The translations under genes and the position numbers were made by a program. A model generated the notes under the pieces. It did not search any database. It saw only the letters and a list, made by a program, of their open reading frames with translations, and was not told where the DNA came from. Positions 43,809 through 53,800 of a stretch of 64,000 bases of DNA are shown piece after piece. The first letter of the stretch is position 1; each line of letters begins with the position of its first letter. The DNA lies in the NCBI GenBank assembly GCA_020249925.1, contig JADCER010000015.1:81496-145495 (forward strand). The letters run 5' to 3'. The DNA is from Roseomonas sp. Lineage in GTDB: Bacteria; Pseudomonadota; Alphaproteobacteria; Acetobacterales; Acetobacteraceae.

Positions 43809-43991
43809 TCACCCCACTGGCCGCATCTCAAAATCCGCCTTGCTTGCGGCGCAATCGGGGCAGGTCCAATCCTCCGGCACATCCGCCCAGCGCGTACCGG
43901 GTGCGATGCCTTCTTCCGGCGCGCCTTTCGCCTCATCATAAATGAAGCCGCAAAGCGCGCATTCCCAGATCTGAAACGCGGCCTCGGTCAT
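43809..43991 (-). CDS. Rubredoxin
   Basis: [48 protein letters not shown]; two CxxC pairs. Confidence 0.96.
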   Translation of the reverse strand: MTEAAFQIWECALCGFIYDEAKGAPEEGIAPGTRWADVPEDWTCPDCAASKADFEMRPVG

Positions 43992-43998
43992 TTCGTGA

Positions 43999-44994
43999 TC
44001 AATCCAGCTTCACATTGTTTTCGCGCACCGCATTGCCCCATTTGACAAATTCGCTGCGCATGAAGGCCAGGAAATCATCCGGCGTGCTGGTCATGACCTG
44101 TGCGCCGAGGCCTGAAAGCCTCTCCCGCGTTGCCGGTTCCGCCAGGATGCGGTGCAATTCGCGATTGAGCCTTTCAACAATCGGCCGTGGCGTGCCGGCT
44201 GGCGCCACCAGGCCAAGCCAGGCGGCGGCGTCAAATCCCGTCAGGCCCGATTCAGCAAGGCTTGGCAAGTCAGGCTGCAAGGCGGTGCGCTGCGCGGTTG
44301 TCACGGCAAGCGCGCGCACGCGGCCTTCGCGAATATGCGGCAGGGCGAAAACCTCGGTATCAATCATCATGTCAATGCGCCCGGCCAGCAGATCGGTCAG
44401 CGCCGGTGCGCCACCGCGATAGGGCACATGCGTCAATTCAAGCCCGCCCGCGGCGCGCGCAAACATCATGGTGATCAAATGCGATGTCGTGCCATTGCCG
44501 GATGTCGCATAGGTAAGCTGCCCCGGCCGTGCCTTGGCCAGCGCAATCAGCTCCGCCACATTGCGCGCCGCGACATTGGGATTGACGAAGACCACAAAGG
44601 GAAGATTCGCCACCAGGCTGATCGGTGCGAAATCCCGCCGCGGATCATAGCCGACATTGGCGTAAAGATTGGGGTTGGTCGCGAGCGGCGCGGTCGCGCT
44701 CAACAGCAGCGTATGCCCATCGGGTGCCGATTGCGCGGCCTGTGCGGCAGCAAGGCTGCCCCCCTGGCCTGGGCGATTGTCAATCAGCATGGACCAGCCA
44801 GGATTTTCCGTCAGGCGTTCGGCAAGCAGGCGCGCAATCACATCCGTCGCCTGGCCGGGCGGGAAGCCCACCAGAATGCGGATCGGCCGATTGGGCCATT
44901 CCTGCGCCTGGGCTGCTGGTAGTGATGCTGCCAATCCCAACAACAATGCCGACAGCGCGAAAAAGACACGGCGATGGTCCCGGAATGCCCGCAT
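43999..44994 (-). CDS. Tripartite tricarboxylate transporter (Bug/TctC) substrate-binding protein
   Basis: [66 protein letters not shown]. Confidence 0.92.
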   Translation of the reverse strand: MRAFRDHRRVFFALSALLLGLAASLPAAQAQEWPNRPIRILVGFPPGQATDVIARLLAERLTENPGWSMLIDNRPGQGGSLAAAQAAQSAPDGHTLLLSATAPLATNPNLYANVGYDPRRDFAPISLVANLPFVVFVNPNVAARNVAELIALAKARPGQLTYATSGNGTTSHLITMMFARAAGGLELTHVPYRGGAPALTDLLAGRIDMMIDTEVFALPHIREGRVRALAVTTAQRTALQPDLPSLAESGLTGFDAAAWLGLVAPAGTPRPIVERLNRELHRILAEPATRERLSGLGAQVMTSTPDDFLAFMRSEFVKWGNAVRENNVKLD

Positions 44995-45117
44995 TTTCTT
45001 CCCTCCCTAACCCAGCGCCTTGCTTTGTGGCGCCTTTCAGATGCTAGACTATGGCGGCATTCCGCCGGCCTCCGCAACAGGCCGGGCAGGATTGGCAGGA
45101 AGCGGGAGTAGCGGCGG

Positions 45118-45915
45118 ATGATTTACGCAAATGCCTTGGCCCTGGCGGCGCCCACACGTTTCGCGCGCAATGCGCCGGGCGGTGGGCGCATTTGGCGGAC
45201 GGATTATTTCGGCCCGCCGCCTTCGCCGAAATCCTCCAATTCCGTTGACCCGAATGCGATGAATGCAGAGGTCTTCATCCCACCCGCACCCGGTGAGGTC
45301 AGGCCGCCGCAAGCCTTTCTGGTGGAACAGGAACCGAATGCCATCGTGCATCCGCATTTCCATTTCGTGGATCAGTTTCAGGTAGTGGTGGATGGTGGCG
45401 GGCGCATTGGCCGGCATGATGTTGGGCCGATCATGGCGCATTTTGCTGGCGCCTGCACAGGATACGGGCCGATCACGCCTGGTGATGGCGGGCTGAAATA
45501 CTTCACGCTCCGCGCCAGTGCGGATAGCACCGGCGCGCATTTCCTGCCGGCAGCGCGGGAACGCATGGTGAAGGGCCCGAAGCGTTATGTGCTGGCCGAT
45601 CCCATTTTGCCGAGCAATGCCGAAGCACTGGCCGCGCGGCGTGATGCCGCCTTGGAAACCGTGCTGGCCGAAGATGATGGGCTTGGCATTTTCATGCTGC
45701 GCATTCCGCCCAATGGCCGCATCACTGCGCCCGATCCCGCCACCGGTGCGGGGCAATCCATGATTGTCGCAGCCGGCAGCATTCTCCATGAAGGCAAGAC
45801 GCTTGATCGGCTGGCCGCATTATTCGTCAGCGCGGATGAAAAGGCGCTGGACATCACCGCGGGCGCTGCAGGTGGTGAGGTTCTGGTGCTGCAATATCCG
45901 CGCAGCACTCATTGA
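45118..45915 (+). CDS. Conserved protein with cupin-like features
   Basis: VEQEPNAIVHPHFHFVDQFQVVVDGGGRIGRHDVGPIMAHFAGACTGYGPI; HxHF metal-ligand-like motif. Confidence 0.5.
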   Translation: MIYANALALAAPTRFARNAPGGGRIWRTDYFGPPPSPKSSNSVDPNAMNAEVFIPPAPGEVRPPQAFLVEQEPNAIVHPHFHFVDQFQVVVDGGGRIGRHDVGPIMAHFAGACTGYGPITPGDGGLKYFTLRASADSTGAHFLPAARERMVKGPKRYVLADPILPSNAEALAARRDAALETVLAEDDGLGIFMLRIPPNGRITAPDPATGAGQSMIVAAGSILHEGKTLDRLAALFVSADEKALDITAGAAGGEVLVLQYPRSTH

Positions 45916-46799
45916 TGCCGGAGAAAATCCCGCAGCCAGCCAAGGACTTCTTCCGGCGCTTCCTCGGCCAAATAATGCCCTGATGCCACGGCACCGCCGG
46001 TCACGGGGCCGGCGGCGTAAGCGCGCCAAATCGTGAGCGCATCATACCATTTCGGAATGCTGCCCTTGGCGCCCCAAAGTGCCAGCAAGGGACAAGTGAT
46101 TCTCTGCCCCGCCGCGCGGGATGCGCGGTCATGGTCAAGATCAATCTTGGTGGCGGCGCGGTAATCCTCACAAATTGCAGCAACCGTGCCGGGCAGATGC
46201 AAGGCGGCCAAATAATCCGCGCGCGCTTCGGGATGAAAGAAGGATTTGTCCTTGGGTTCGCGCGATGTGTGCAGGTCAAACCAATCTTCGATATCGCGCA
46301 GGATCATGCGTTCCGGCCGATCATGCGGCTGCGCCAGCCAGAACCAGTGATAATAGCCAAGGCCAAAGGCCATGTCGGCGCGTTCGAAATGTTCAAGCGT
46401 GGGGATGATATCCAGCACACAAAGCCGTTCCACCGCATCCGGCGTATCCAGCGCCAGGCGATGCGCCACACGCGCACCGCGATCATGCGCCACAATCTGA
46501 AAGCGCGGAAAGCCAAGCCTGGCCATCAGCGCCACCATATCGGCGGCCATTTCACGCTTGGCATAGGGCGCGTGATCGGCGCTGACAGCGGGCTTCGATG
46601 AAAAACCATAGCCGCGCAGATCGGGCGCAATCACGGTGAAGTCGCGCGCCAGAATCGGCGCCACGCGGTGCCACATGGCATGCGTTTGTGGGTTGCCATG
46701 CAGCAGCAAAAGCGGCGGGCCGGAACCCGCACGGCGGAACCTGATGCTCTGCCCATTGGCTTCACGTGTTTCCAGCGCGAAGCCTTCGAAAAACACCAT
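45909..46799 (-). CDS. Alpha/beta hydrolase (haloacetate dehalogenase-like)
   Basis: MVFFEGFALETREANGQSIRFRRAGSGPPLLLLHGNPQTHAMWHRVAPILARDFTVIAPDLRGYGFSSKP...IVAHDRGARVAHRLALD (D nucleophile). Confidence 0.85.
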   Translation of the reverse strand: MVFFEGFALETREANGQSIRFRRAGSGPPLLLLHGNPQTHAMWHRVAPILARDFTVIAPDLRGYGFSSKPAVSADHAPYAKREMAADMVALMARLGFPRFQIVAHDRGARVAHRLALDTPDAVERLCVLDIIPTLEHFERADMAFGLGYYHWFWLAQPHDRPERMILRDIEDWFDLHTSREPKDKSFFHPEARADYLAALHLPGTVAAICEDYRAATKIDLDHDRASRAAGQRITCPLLALWGAKGSIPKWYDALTIWRAYAAGPVTGGAVASGHYLAEEAPEEVLGWLRDFLRHQ

Positions 46800-46800
46800 C

Positions 46801-47421
46801 TCAGCCGCCGCGGCGGGCAGCGCCTGGCCGGCCGGCATCAAAGCCAAGGAAGCCCGCTTCAAGCCGCGCTGCACCGCCATCATTGGCGAAAAGCCTTGGC
46901 TTGACTGAAACACTCGGCGCGCGCGCGCCCTGCGCCGCGGCCTGCCGTGAAAGGCGCAGCGCTTCCTGCTGCGCGGCACGTTCGGCACGTTCCTGCTCGG
47001 CGCGGGCTGCGGCAGCGCTGCGCGCACTCGTTGGGCCGGAGCTGCCGGCCATGCCGCGTGCGGAAAGCAGATAGAACAGGATATCATTGCGTCCCTGATC
47101 CACCGCCCAATCCACCGGCGTCAGGCCAAGCGCATTGCGCCCATTCAAATCAGCCCCGCGATTGACCGCATCGCGTGCCGCCGCCAGATCACCACGCGTG
47201 ATCGCGTCAAACAGCGCCGGTGTCGGCGAAAGATTGGCACTCTCATCCGCGGGAATGGGCTCTGGCGCGCGGCGCGCGGCAAGCCCTGGCAGGGCGGGCG
47301 GTCGTGCGGGCCGGGCGCCAGGCTGTGGTGGCGGTGCGGCGAATTGCGCAGCAGCGGGTGCGATCTCAGTGACCAGCAGGGCGATCACGGCCAAAGGGAG
47401 CAGGCGCGGGAGGCTTCTCAT
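46801..47421 (-). CDS. Secreted ankyrin-repeat protein
   Basis: Signal peptide MRSLPRLLPLAVIALLVTEIAPAAAQ; ALFDAITRGDLAAARDAVNRGADLNGRNALGLTPVDWAVDQGRNDILFYLL. Confidence 0.78.
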   Translation of the reverse strand: MRSLPRLLPLAVIALLVTEIAPAAAQFAAPPPQPGARPARPPALPGLAARRAPEPIPADESANLSPTPALFDAITRGDLAAARDAVNRGADLNGRNALGLTPVDWAVDQGRNDILFYLLSARGMAGSSGPTSARSAAAARAEQERAERAAQQEALRLSRQAAAQGARAPSVSVKPRLFANDGGAARLEAGFLGFDAGRPGAARRGG

Positions 47422-47459
47422 GGCCGTAGTCTAGCCTCGCAAGGCTTCCACCGCCAGCT

Positions 47460-48395
47460 TTACCCCCAAGGGCCGCGCCGTGCCGGTGGCGGCTTGGCAA
47501 TGGGCGGGACGGAGCCTGCACCCCAGGCACCACGCCCCGGCAGCGCCCCCATGCTGGCAGCCAGTTGTTCCAGCGCCGCCACGCGGTTATCCGTGCGCGG
47601 ATGGGTCGAGAAAAGATTATCCATCCGCGCGCCCGATAGCGGGTTGATGATGAACATATGCGCGGTTGCCGGATTGGCCTCGGCCCGCTGATTCACGCGC
47701 TGATGGGCGTAATATTCCAGCTTCCGCAGCGCACCGGCCAGGGCCATGGGTTGGCCGCAAATCTCCGCGCCCGCGCGATCGGCCTCATATTCGCGCGAAC
47801 GGCTGATCGCCATTTGCACAATGGCGGCGGCCATGGGCGCCAGGATCACCATCAGCAATAGCCCAATCGGGCCGAAGGGGTTCTGCCGATCCCGCCCACG
47901 GCCAAACAGCATGCCAAATTGCGCAAGCGCCGAAATCGCACCCGCAATGCTGGCCGTGACCGTCATCACCAGCGTGTCGCGGTTCTTGATATGCGCCAAT
48001 TCATGCGCAATCACGCCCGCCACTTCCTCCTCAGACAGCATGTCCAAAAGGCCGGTATTCACGGCAACTGCGGCGTTTTGCGGGTTGCGCCCGGTGGCGA
48101 AGGCGTTGGGCTGTTCTTCGTGAATGACATAAAGCGCCGGCATGGGCAGGCCGGCATTGGCGGCAAGCTTGGCGGTCATGTCATAAAGCCGCGGCGCTTC
48201 CTGCGGGCTGATGGGCTGGGCATTATGCATTCGCAGCACCATCTTATCGCTGTTCCACCAGGAAAAGAGGTTCATGCCCCCGGCGAAAAGCAGTGCCATG
48301 ATCATGCCCTGCTCCCCCCCGATCATCAGGCCGATCACGCCAAACAGCGCGGTCAGCGCGGCCAGCAGGATGACAGTGCGGGTATAGCCGGCCAT
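47460..48395 (-). CDS. htpX: Zinc metalloprotease HtpX
   Basis: [46 protein letters not shown] (HEXXH). Confidence 0.95.
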   Translation of the reverse strand: MAGYTRTVILLAALTALFGVIGLMIGGEQGMIMALLFAGGMNLFSWWNSDKMVLRMHNAQPISPQEAPRLYDMTAKLAANAGLPMPALYVIHEEQPNAFATGRNPQNAAVAVNTGLLDMLSEEEVAGVIAHELAHIKNRDTLVMTVTASIAGAISALAQFGMLFGRGRDRQNPFGPIGLLLMVILAPMAAAIVQMAISRSREYEADRAGAEICGQPMALAGALRKLEYYAHQRVNQRAEANPATAHMFIINPLSGARMDNLFSTHPRTDNRVAALEQLAASMGALPGRGAWGAGSVPPIAKPPPARRGPWG

Positions 48396-48434
48396 GAAGC
48401 GCCCTTCCTTTTCCCTCGATCAACCACGTTAAAG

Positions 48435-48608
48435 ATGCCAGGCCCTTTTGTCATGACCGAGAAACCCGCGCCCGAAACCCCGGCAACCCCAGCGCCGCCA
48501 CCCGCCAAGGCACCGCCCGCCAAGCCCAAGGAAATCGGTGGCCCAAAGGGCCCGGAACCGACCCGCTTTGGCGATTGGGAACAAAAGGGCCGCGCCAGCG
48601 ATTTCTGA
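48435..48608 (+). CDS. DUF1674 / succinate dehydrogenase assembly factor 4-like protein
   Basis: ...KEIGGPKGPEPTRFGDWEQKGRASDF*, matching the SDHAF4 C-terminal RxGDWExKGxxxDF signature; real start is within the longer ORF 47919-48608. Confidence 0.82.
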   Translation: MPGPFVMTEKPAPETPATPAPPPAKAPPAKPKEIGGPKGPEPTRFGDWEQKGRASDF

Positions 48609-48730
48609 GCGACGGTTTTGTAACGTTTGATGTCAGTCCAATGAACCTGCGCAAAACCGCTTGAAAGCGCGCCCTGATTAGCCCATTTCCCGCCGGTGCA
48701 GCCGGGCGGGCGCGAATCCGCCGGCGCCAT

Positions 48731-48773
48731 TAGATCGTATCCCGTCCACCTTACGGTCACGGGACACGATCTA
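48731..48773. repeat. 43-bp palindromic (REP-like) element
   Basis: TAGATCGTATCCCGT-ccaccttacggtc-ACGGGACACGATCTA; 14/15 arm match. Confidence 0.6.
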
Positions 48774-48777
48774 AACC

Positions 48778-48834
48778 TTTGTTTGGTCGCATTTTCCGAG
48801 CCGCCAAGTGAAATCACTCGGCTTGAAAATGCTC
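48778..48834 (-). repeat. 57-bp palindromic element, copy B
   Basis: Reverse complement reads GAGCATTTTCAAGCCGAGTGATTTCACTTGGCGGCTCGGAAAATGCGACCAAACAAA. Confidence 0.85.
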
Positions 48835-48858
48835 TGATGTCGGGAGAAGGATTTCACA

Positions 48859-49512
48859 ATGACGGATGAGGAAAAGCGGATCATCACCGCTTTTGTTGAG
48901 CGGATGAGCGGCAATGCGGCGGTCGCCGGCGCGCCCTCAGGCCCCTGGGGCGCAAGCTCGGCACAGAAGCCGAACCTGCCGCCGATGGACCCGGAGGCTG
49001 ATCGCCTGATCGCGGAGCTTTTCACGCGCTATCCGGAAGCGCGCTATCGCATCACGCAAGCGGCTTTTGCGCAGGAAGCGGCGTTGATCGAAGCCAATAA
49101 CCGCATGCAGCAATTGGAATGGGAAGCAGAAGCGGCGCGGCGCGAAGGCCAGGCCCAGAAGGGTGGCATGCTTGGCGGCTTGTTCGGCGGCAATCGCCCG
49201 GCCCCCATGCCGCCGCGCCCGCAGCCCTATTACCCGCCCGGCCATAACCCTCAGGCGCTGCAACAGCGCCCGGGTGGCGGCTTCCTTGGCACCGCGCTTG
49301 CCACCGCGGCCGGTGTCGCGGGCGGCATCATGCTCGGCAACATGCTGATGAGCGCGCTTGGCAGCGGCGGCGCGGCTGAGGCAGCCTCTGCCGGCGGCTT
49401 CGCGCAGGAAGCGGTGCCTTCAGCCTCTCCCTGGGGTGGCGATGCGCAGCCCGATGCGGCTGCCGATTACGGCAATGACGCCAGCGCCGATTGGGGCGAA
49501 GAGGAAATCTGA
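48859..49512 (+). CDS. DUF2076-family protein
   Basis: MTDEEKRIITAFVERMSGN...ADRLIAELFTRYPEARYRITQAAFAQEAALIEANNRMQQLEWEAE...; Gly/Pro-rich middle, hydrophobic segment, acidic tail. Confidence 0.78.
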   Translation: MTDEEKRIITAFVERMSGNAAVAGAPSGPWGASSAQKPNLPPMDPEADRLIAELFTRYPEARYRITQAAFAQEAALIEANNRMQQLEWEAEAARREGQAQKGGMLGGLFGGNRPAPMPPRPQPYYPPGHNPQALQQRPGGGFLGTALATAAGVAGGIMLGNMLMSALGSGGAAEAASAGGFAQEAVPSASPWGGDAQPDAAADYGNDASADWGEEEI

Positions 49513-49520
49513 AAATCAGG

Positions 49521-49547
49521 AAGGCCCGCGAGACAATCGCGGGCCTT
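49521..49547. terminator. Hairpin terminator between convergent DUF2076 and AOS genes
   Basis: AAGGCCCGCGA-gacaa-TCGCGGGCCTT; overlaps the AOS stop codon. Confidence 0.7.
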
Positions 49548-50841
49548 ACCCTTTCGCCTCAGCGCGAATCTCCGACAGCGCCGCGATGGTCGCGCGGATA
49601 TCATCTTCGCTGTGTTCGCTGGACAGAAAAAACCGCAACCGCGCCGCTTTTTCGGCCACCGCCGGATAGATGATCGGCTGCACATTGATGCCGCGCGCCA
49701 ACAGCTTTTGCGAATAGCGTGCCGCCGCAATCGAAGACCCCAGGATCAGGGGAATGATGGCATGCGGCGTGGCCGATCCCGTATCGAAGCCGGCGTCGCG
49801 CGCAAGCTCAAGAAAAAGCGATGCATTGGCCTGCAGCCGCGCTACGCGTTCCGGTTCCGCATGCAGTATCTTGAGGCTCTCGGTCGCCGCCGCGGCCAAG
49901 GCGGGTGCCAGGCCCACGGAATAGACAAAGCCCGGCGCGGAATGGCGCAGCCATTCAATCAGGCTGGCATTGCCCGCAATATAGCCGCCGCAGCCCGACA
50001 GCGTCTTGGAAAGCGTGCCCATCCAGATATCAACCTCATTCGGGTCAATACCGAAATGTTCATGCACGCCATGGCCGCGCGCGCCAACCACGCCAAGCGC
50101 ATGCGCCTCATCCACCATCAGCCAGGCATCATGGCGGCGCGCAATCTCAATGAAGCGCGGCAAATCGGGGATGTCGCCATCCATCGAATAATGCCCCTCA
50201 ATCACCAAAAGCGCCCGCCTTGCGCCGCGCCGCGCATCGGCCAGCGCGGTCTCTGCCGCGCGCCAATCATTATGCGCGAAGGAAACCCGCTTGGCACCGG
50301 AAAGCCGCACCCCTTCCGTGCAGGAATTATGGATCGCCGCATCATGCACAATCAGGTCGCGCGGCCCCATCATATGCCCGATCACCGTCACATTGGTGGC
50401 GTGGCCTGAAACAAACACGATCGCTGCCGGTGCCTGATAATGCGCGGCAAGCGCTGCCTCCAGTTCGCCATGAACCGGTCTTTCGCCGGATACCATCCGC
50501 GATGCTGACGCCGAGACACCATGCCGATCTATGGCGGCCTTCGCCGCTGCCTGCACGCGCGGATCGCCATTCAGGCCAAGGTAGTTATAGGACCCGAAAT
50601 TGATCACCGCACGCCCGGCAATGACACTATGGGCGGAAGCAATGCCTTCATGGGCGCGGAAGAAGGGATTTTCCAATTCAAGGCTGGCCGCCGCATCACG
50701 GATCAACGCCATTTCGCGCTGGCCAGGCAATTCGCGAAAGCCGCGCGGCGCTTCCACCGCAGGCGTGTCATCACGCCGGCGCGTCAGCCGCGCCAGCAAG
50801 GCCGCGCGCGCGGTGGCGGAAAGGCCAAAGCCGCCGCTCAT
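49546..50841 (-). CDS. PLP-dependent alpha-oxoamine synthase (KBL/BioF/SPT-like)
   Basis: INFGSYNYLGLNGDPRVQAAAKAAIDRHGVSASASRMVSGERPVHGELEAALA...VDEAHALGVVGARGHGVHEHF...GTLSKTLSGCGGYIAG (PLP Lys); 4-bp overlap with the upstream PKS. Confidence 0.9.
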   Translation of the reverse strand: MSGGFGLSATARAALLARLTRRRDDTPAVEAPRGFRELPGQREMALIRDAAASLELENPFFRAHEGIASAHSVIAGRAVINFGSYNYLGLNGDPRVQAAAKAAIDRHGVSASASRMVSGERPVHGELEAALAAHYQAPAAIVFVSGHATNVTVIGHMMGPRDLIVHDAAIHNSCTEGVRLSGAKRVSFAHNDWRAAETALADARRGARRALLVIEGHYSMDGDIPDLPRFIEIARRHDAWLMVDEAHALGVVGARGHGVHEHFGIDPNEVDIWMGTLSKTLSGCGGYIAGNASLIEWLRHSAPGFVYSVGLAPALAAAATESLKILHAEPERVARLQANASLFLELARDAGFDTGSATPHAIIPLILGSSIAAARYSQKLLARGINVQPIIYPAVAEKAARLRFFLSSEHSEDDIRATIAALSEIRAEAKG

Positions 50842-53800
50842 GTTGCGGCTTCCGGTTCATGGGTTTCGATCAGGGCTTCAAGGGTTGCGATATCTGCATC
50901 CTCCTTGAACAATACGCCCGCCACGCGCTGCACCAGGATCGCGAGTGTCAAATCCTCGGTCACTGCCGTCAATGGCACGCTGATGCCAAGCCGGCGTTCC
51001 AGCGCCATGCGCAATTCAATGCCGCCCAATGAATCAAGCCCAAGCCCCGGCAATGGCTGATCCACGCGCACGGCTTCCAGCGGCAGGCGCAGAATGCGCG
51101 CCATTTCTTCACGTGCGAGTGCCAGCAATTCAGCGCGCGCCGCCTCTGGCGCCAGGGTCAGCAGGCGCGCCCGCAAGGCAGCGCCATCGGTATCACGTGC
51201 GGTCATTTGGCTGCCGAGCGCGGTGAAGGCGGGCTCGGCCATGATGGGCAGGGCGGCCTGCATGCCCGCCCAATTCATGCGCGCCAGATGGATCACGGGC
51301 GCGCCGGCGCCAATCAGTGCGGGCAGGGCGCTCAGTGCTTCCTGCGCGGCCATGGGTTTGGCGCCGCTCAGCCGTTCCAGCTTTTCCGCCGTCGCTGCCG
51401 CACGCGTCAGCACGCCAACATCCGAAATCGGCCCCCATCCAACCGCGAGCGCAGGCTTGCCCTCAGCGTGGCGACGGCGCGCAAGGCCTTCCAAGGCAGC
51501 ATTGGCGGCAACGTAATTGGCCTGGCCCGGATTGCCGAAAACCGTTGTGGCTGAGGAAAAAAGCAAAAACAAATGCAGCGGATCAGCCGCGGTCAGCGCT
51601 TCCAGGGCTTCGGCGACCAGAAGCTTTGGCGCCAGCACGCGCGCGAAACGCGCCTGATCCTGCCGCGCCGCCGCGCCATCGGCGAAAACGGCGGCCGCCT
51701 GCACCACACCGCGAATGGGCGCGCCTTCCGCACGCAGCGCCGCCAGTACGGCGCCAAGCGCAGCGTGGTCCGTTGCATCACAGGCATGGGCGCTGGCGCG
51801 TGCGCCAAGTGCGGCCAGAATGCGCAGCGCCGCGTCCATGCCAGGCGTTGCGGCGCCGCGGCGGGAAAGCAACGCAATGCGCCTTGCCCCCGCCGCTGCC
51901 AGCCATTTGGCGCATTCCAGCCCGAAGCCCTGTGTGCCACCCAGTACGACATAACAACCCGCTTCATCCGGTTGCCATGGCGCATTGCCGGCAGCGCTTT
52001 CCTGCGGCGGGCTGATCACAAGCTTGCCGATATGCGAAGATGCCTGAAGCTGCCGGAAGGCGGCTTCCGCTTCCGTGGCTTCGAAGGCGCGAAAGGGCAG
52101 GGGCAGCAGCGTGCCATCGGCAAGCCGCGCGGCAATATCGCGCAGCAGCGCTTCAGCCAGAGCCGGTCGCGCGCGCGGCAGGGCATCCGCATCCAAAGCG
52201 AAATAGCTGATATTGCGCCGGAAGGCGCCAAGGCCGGCGCGCCTGCCTTCAGCGAAATCGCGCTTGCCCAATTCAATGAAGCGCCCAAAGGGTGCCAGCA
52301 GCGCCAGGCTTCTTTCCATGGCGATGCCTGCCAGGGAATTCAGCACCACATCCACGCCATCCGGCCAGGCGGCGCGCAGCGCATCGGCAAAGCCGGCATC
52401 GCGGCTATCCAACACCAGATCAGCACCAAGCTGGCGCAGGAAGGCGCGCTTTTCCGGCGTGCCCGCCGTAGTCGCCACCAGAGCGCCAGCGGCTTTGGCG
52501 ATTTGCAGCGCGGCCAGCCCAACGCCGCCCGCGCCACCATGGATCAGGACACGCTCATTGGGGCGGAGCCTTGCCAGGGTTTCCAGCGCATAGGCCGCGG
52601 TGATGAAGGCAACCGGAATGGTCGCCGCCGCTTCGGGGCTCAGGCCTGATGGGATGGGTTGCACGGCTTCGGCCCGTGTCAGGGCGTGGGTGGCGAAGGC
52701 AGCGGGGGCAAAGCCGAAAACCTTTGCGCCCGGCTGCAGACCAACACCGATCCCGACTTCCTCCACAATGCCGGCGCATTCCATGCCAAGGCTTGGGCCG
52801 GCGAAGCCATCCATCAGCATATCTTCCGGCAATAGCCCCTGCGCCCACATCACATCACGGAAATTGAGACCCGTGGCGCAAATGCGCAGCCTCACCTCGC
52901 CCGGACCAGGCCTTGGGATCTCGCCCAGGTGCTTCCAAGCCAAGCTCGCCAATTGCCCCGGCTGTTCAATGGCAAGCCGGCTTGGGAAGGCCGGTGCCGC
53001 GCTTGGCAGGCCCGGTCGAAAGAGCGGTTCAAATCGCCCGGTTTCTGAGAGATGGACTTCTGGCGCATCCCCCGCCCATTTGGCCAAAAGCCGGGGCGCC
53101 AGTTCTTCCGGCGTCATGCCGGGCGCAACTGTCACGCGGCGCAGGCGCAGCCCTGGAATTTCATTGGCGAGCACCCGGCCAAGGCCAAGCAAGGCGGCGG
53201 CGCGCGCTGCCTCAGCCTCGGCCACCAGCATGACCCGCCGCGCCACGCCATCTGCGGCTGTGACAAGCGCGGTGATGGCCGCAAGCGCGGCGGCGGGTTC
53301 AGCCATACCGGTGAGCACCAGGATATCAGCGCCACGCAAGGCCCTTGGCGGCGGCACTTCATCCAGATCGAGGATTGTCGTCTCGCCCGATGCATTCCGT
53401 GCTGCGATAGCCCTTGCCAGCGCCATGGTCTTGGCATCGGCAAGAATCACGCCCGGCGCGATCGCCTCATGATCCGGTTCGACCAATCGCGCTGGGGCCA
53501 TCTGGCCAGAAATCAATATTGCCGGCCATGGTGGCGCGTCCAGCGCCATGATTTCCGCGCCGTCCCAGCCGGCAATAGCCAGCGCAGTGCGCCAGGATGA
53601 TGCATCCGGCAGGGCGCCTTCCGGATCATCCCGCCACCAGGCCGGATCCTGACCCAAGACGAAATTCCAAACGGCGCCCGGTGCTGGTTCGGCCAGCAGC
53701 AGCGCCGCACCAGGCGCTGCCTGCAAAGCCAGCCCATCCAGCAGGCCCAATCCATCGCGGGTCAGCGCCGCAGGCGCCAAGCCCAGAATGACATCCGCCT

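Noticed and set aside
48778-48834. CRISPR-like or IS terminal repeat interpretation of the palindromic elements
   Set aside because: Tandem copies have no unique spacers and no cas or transposase gene is present in the window.
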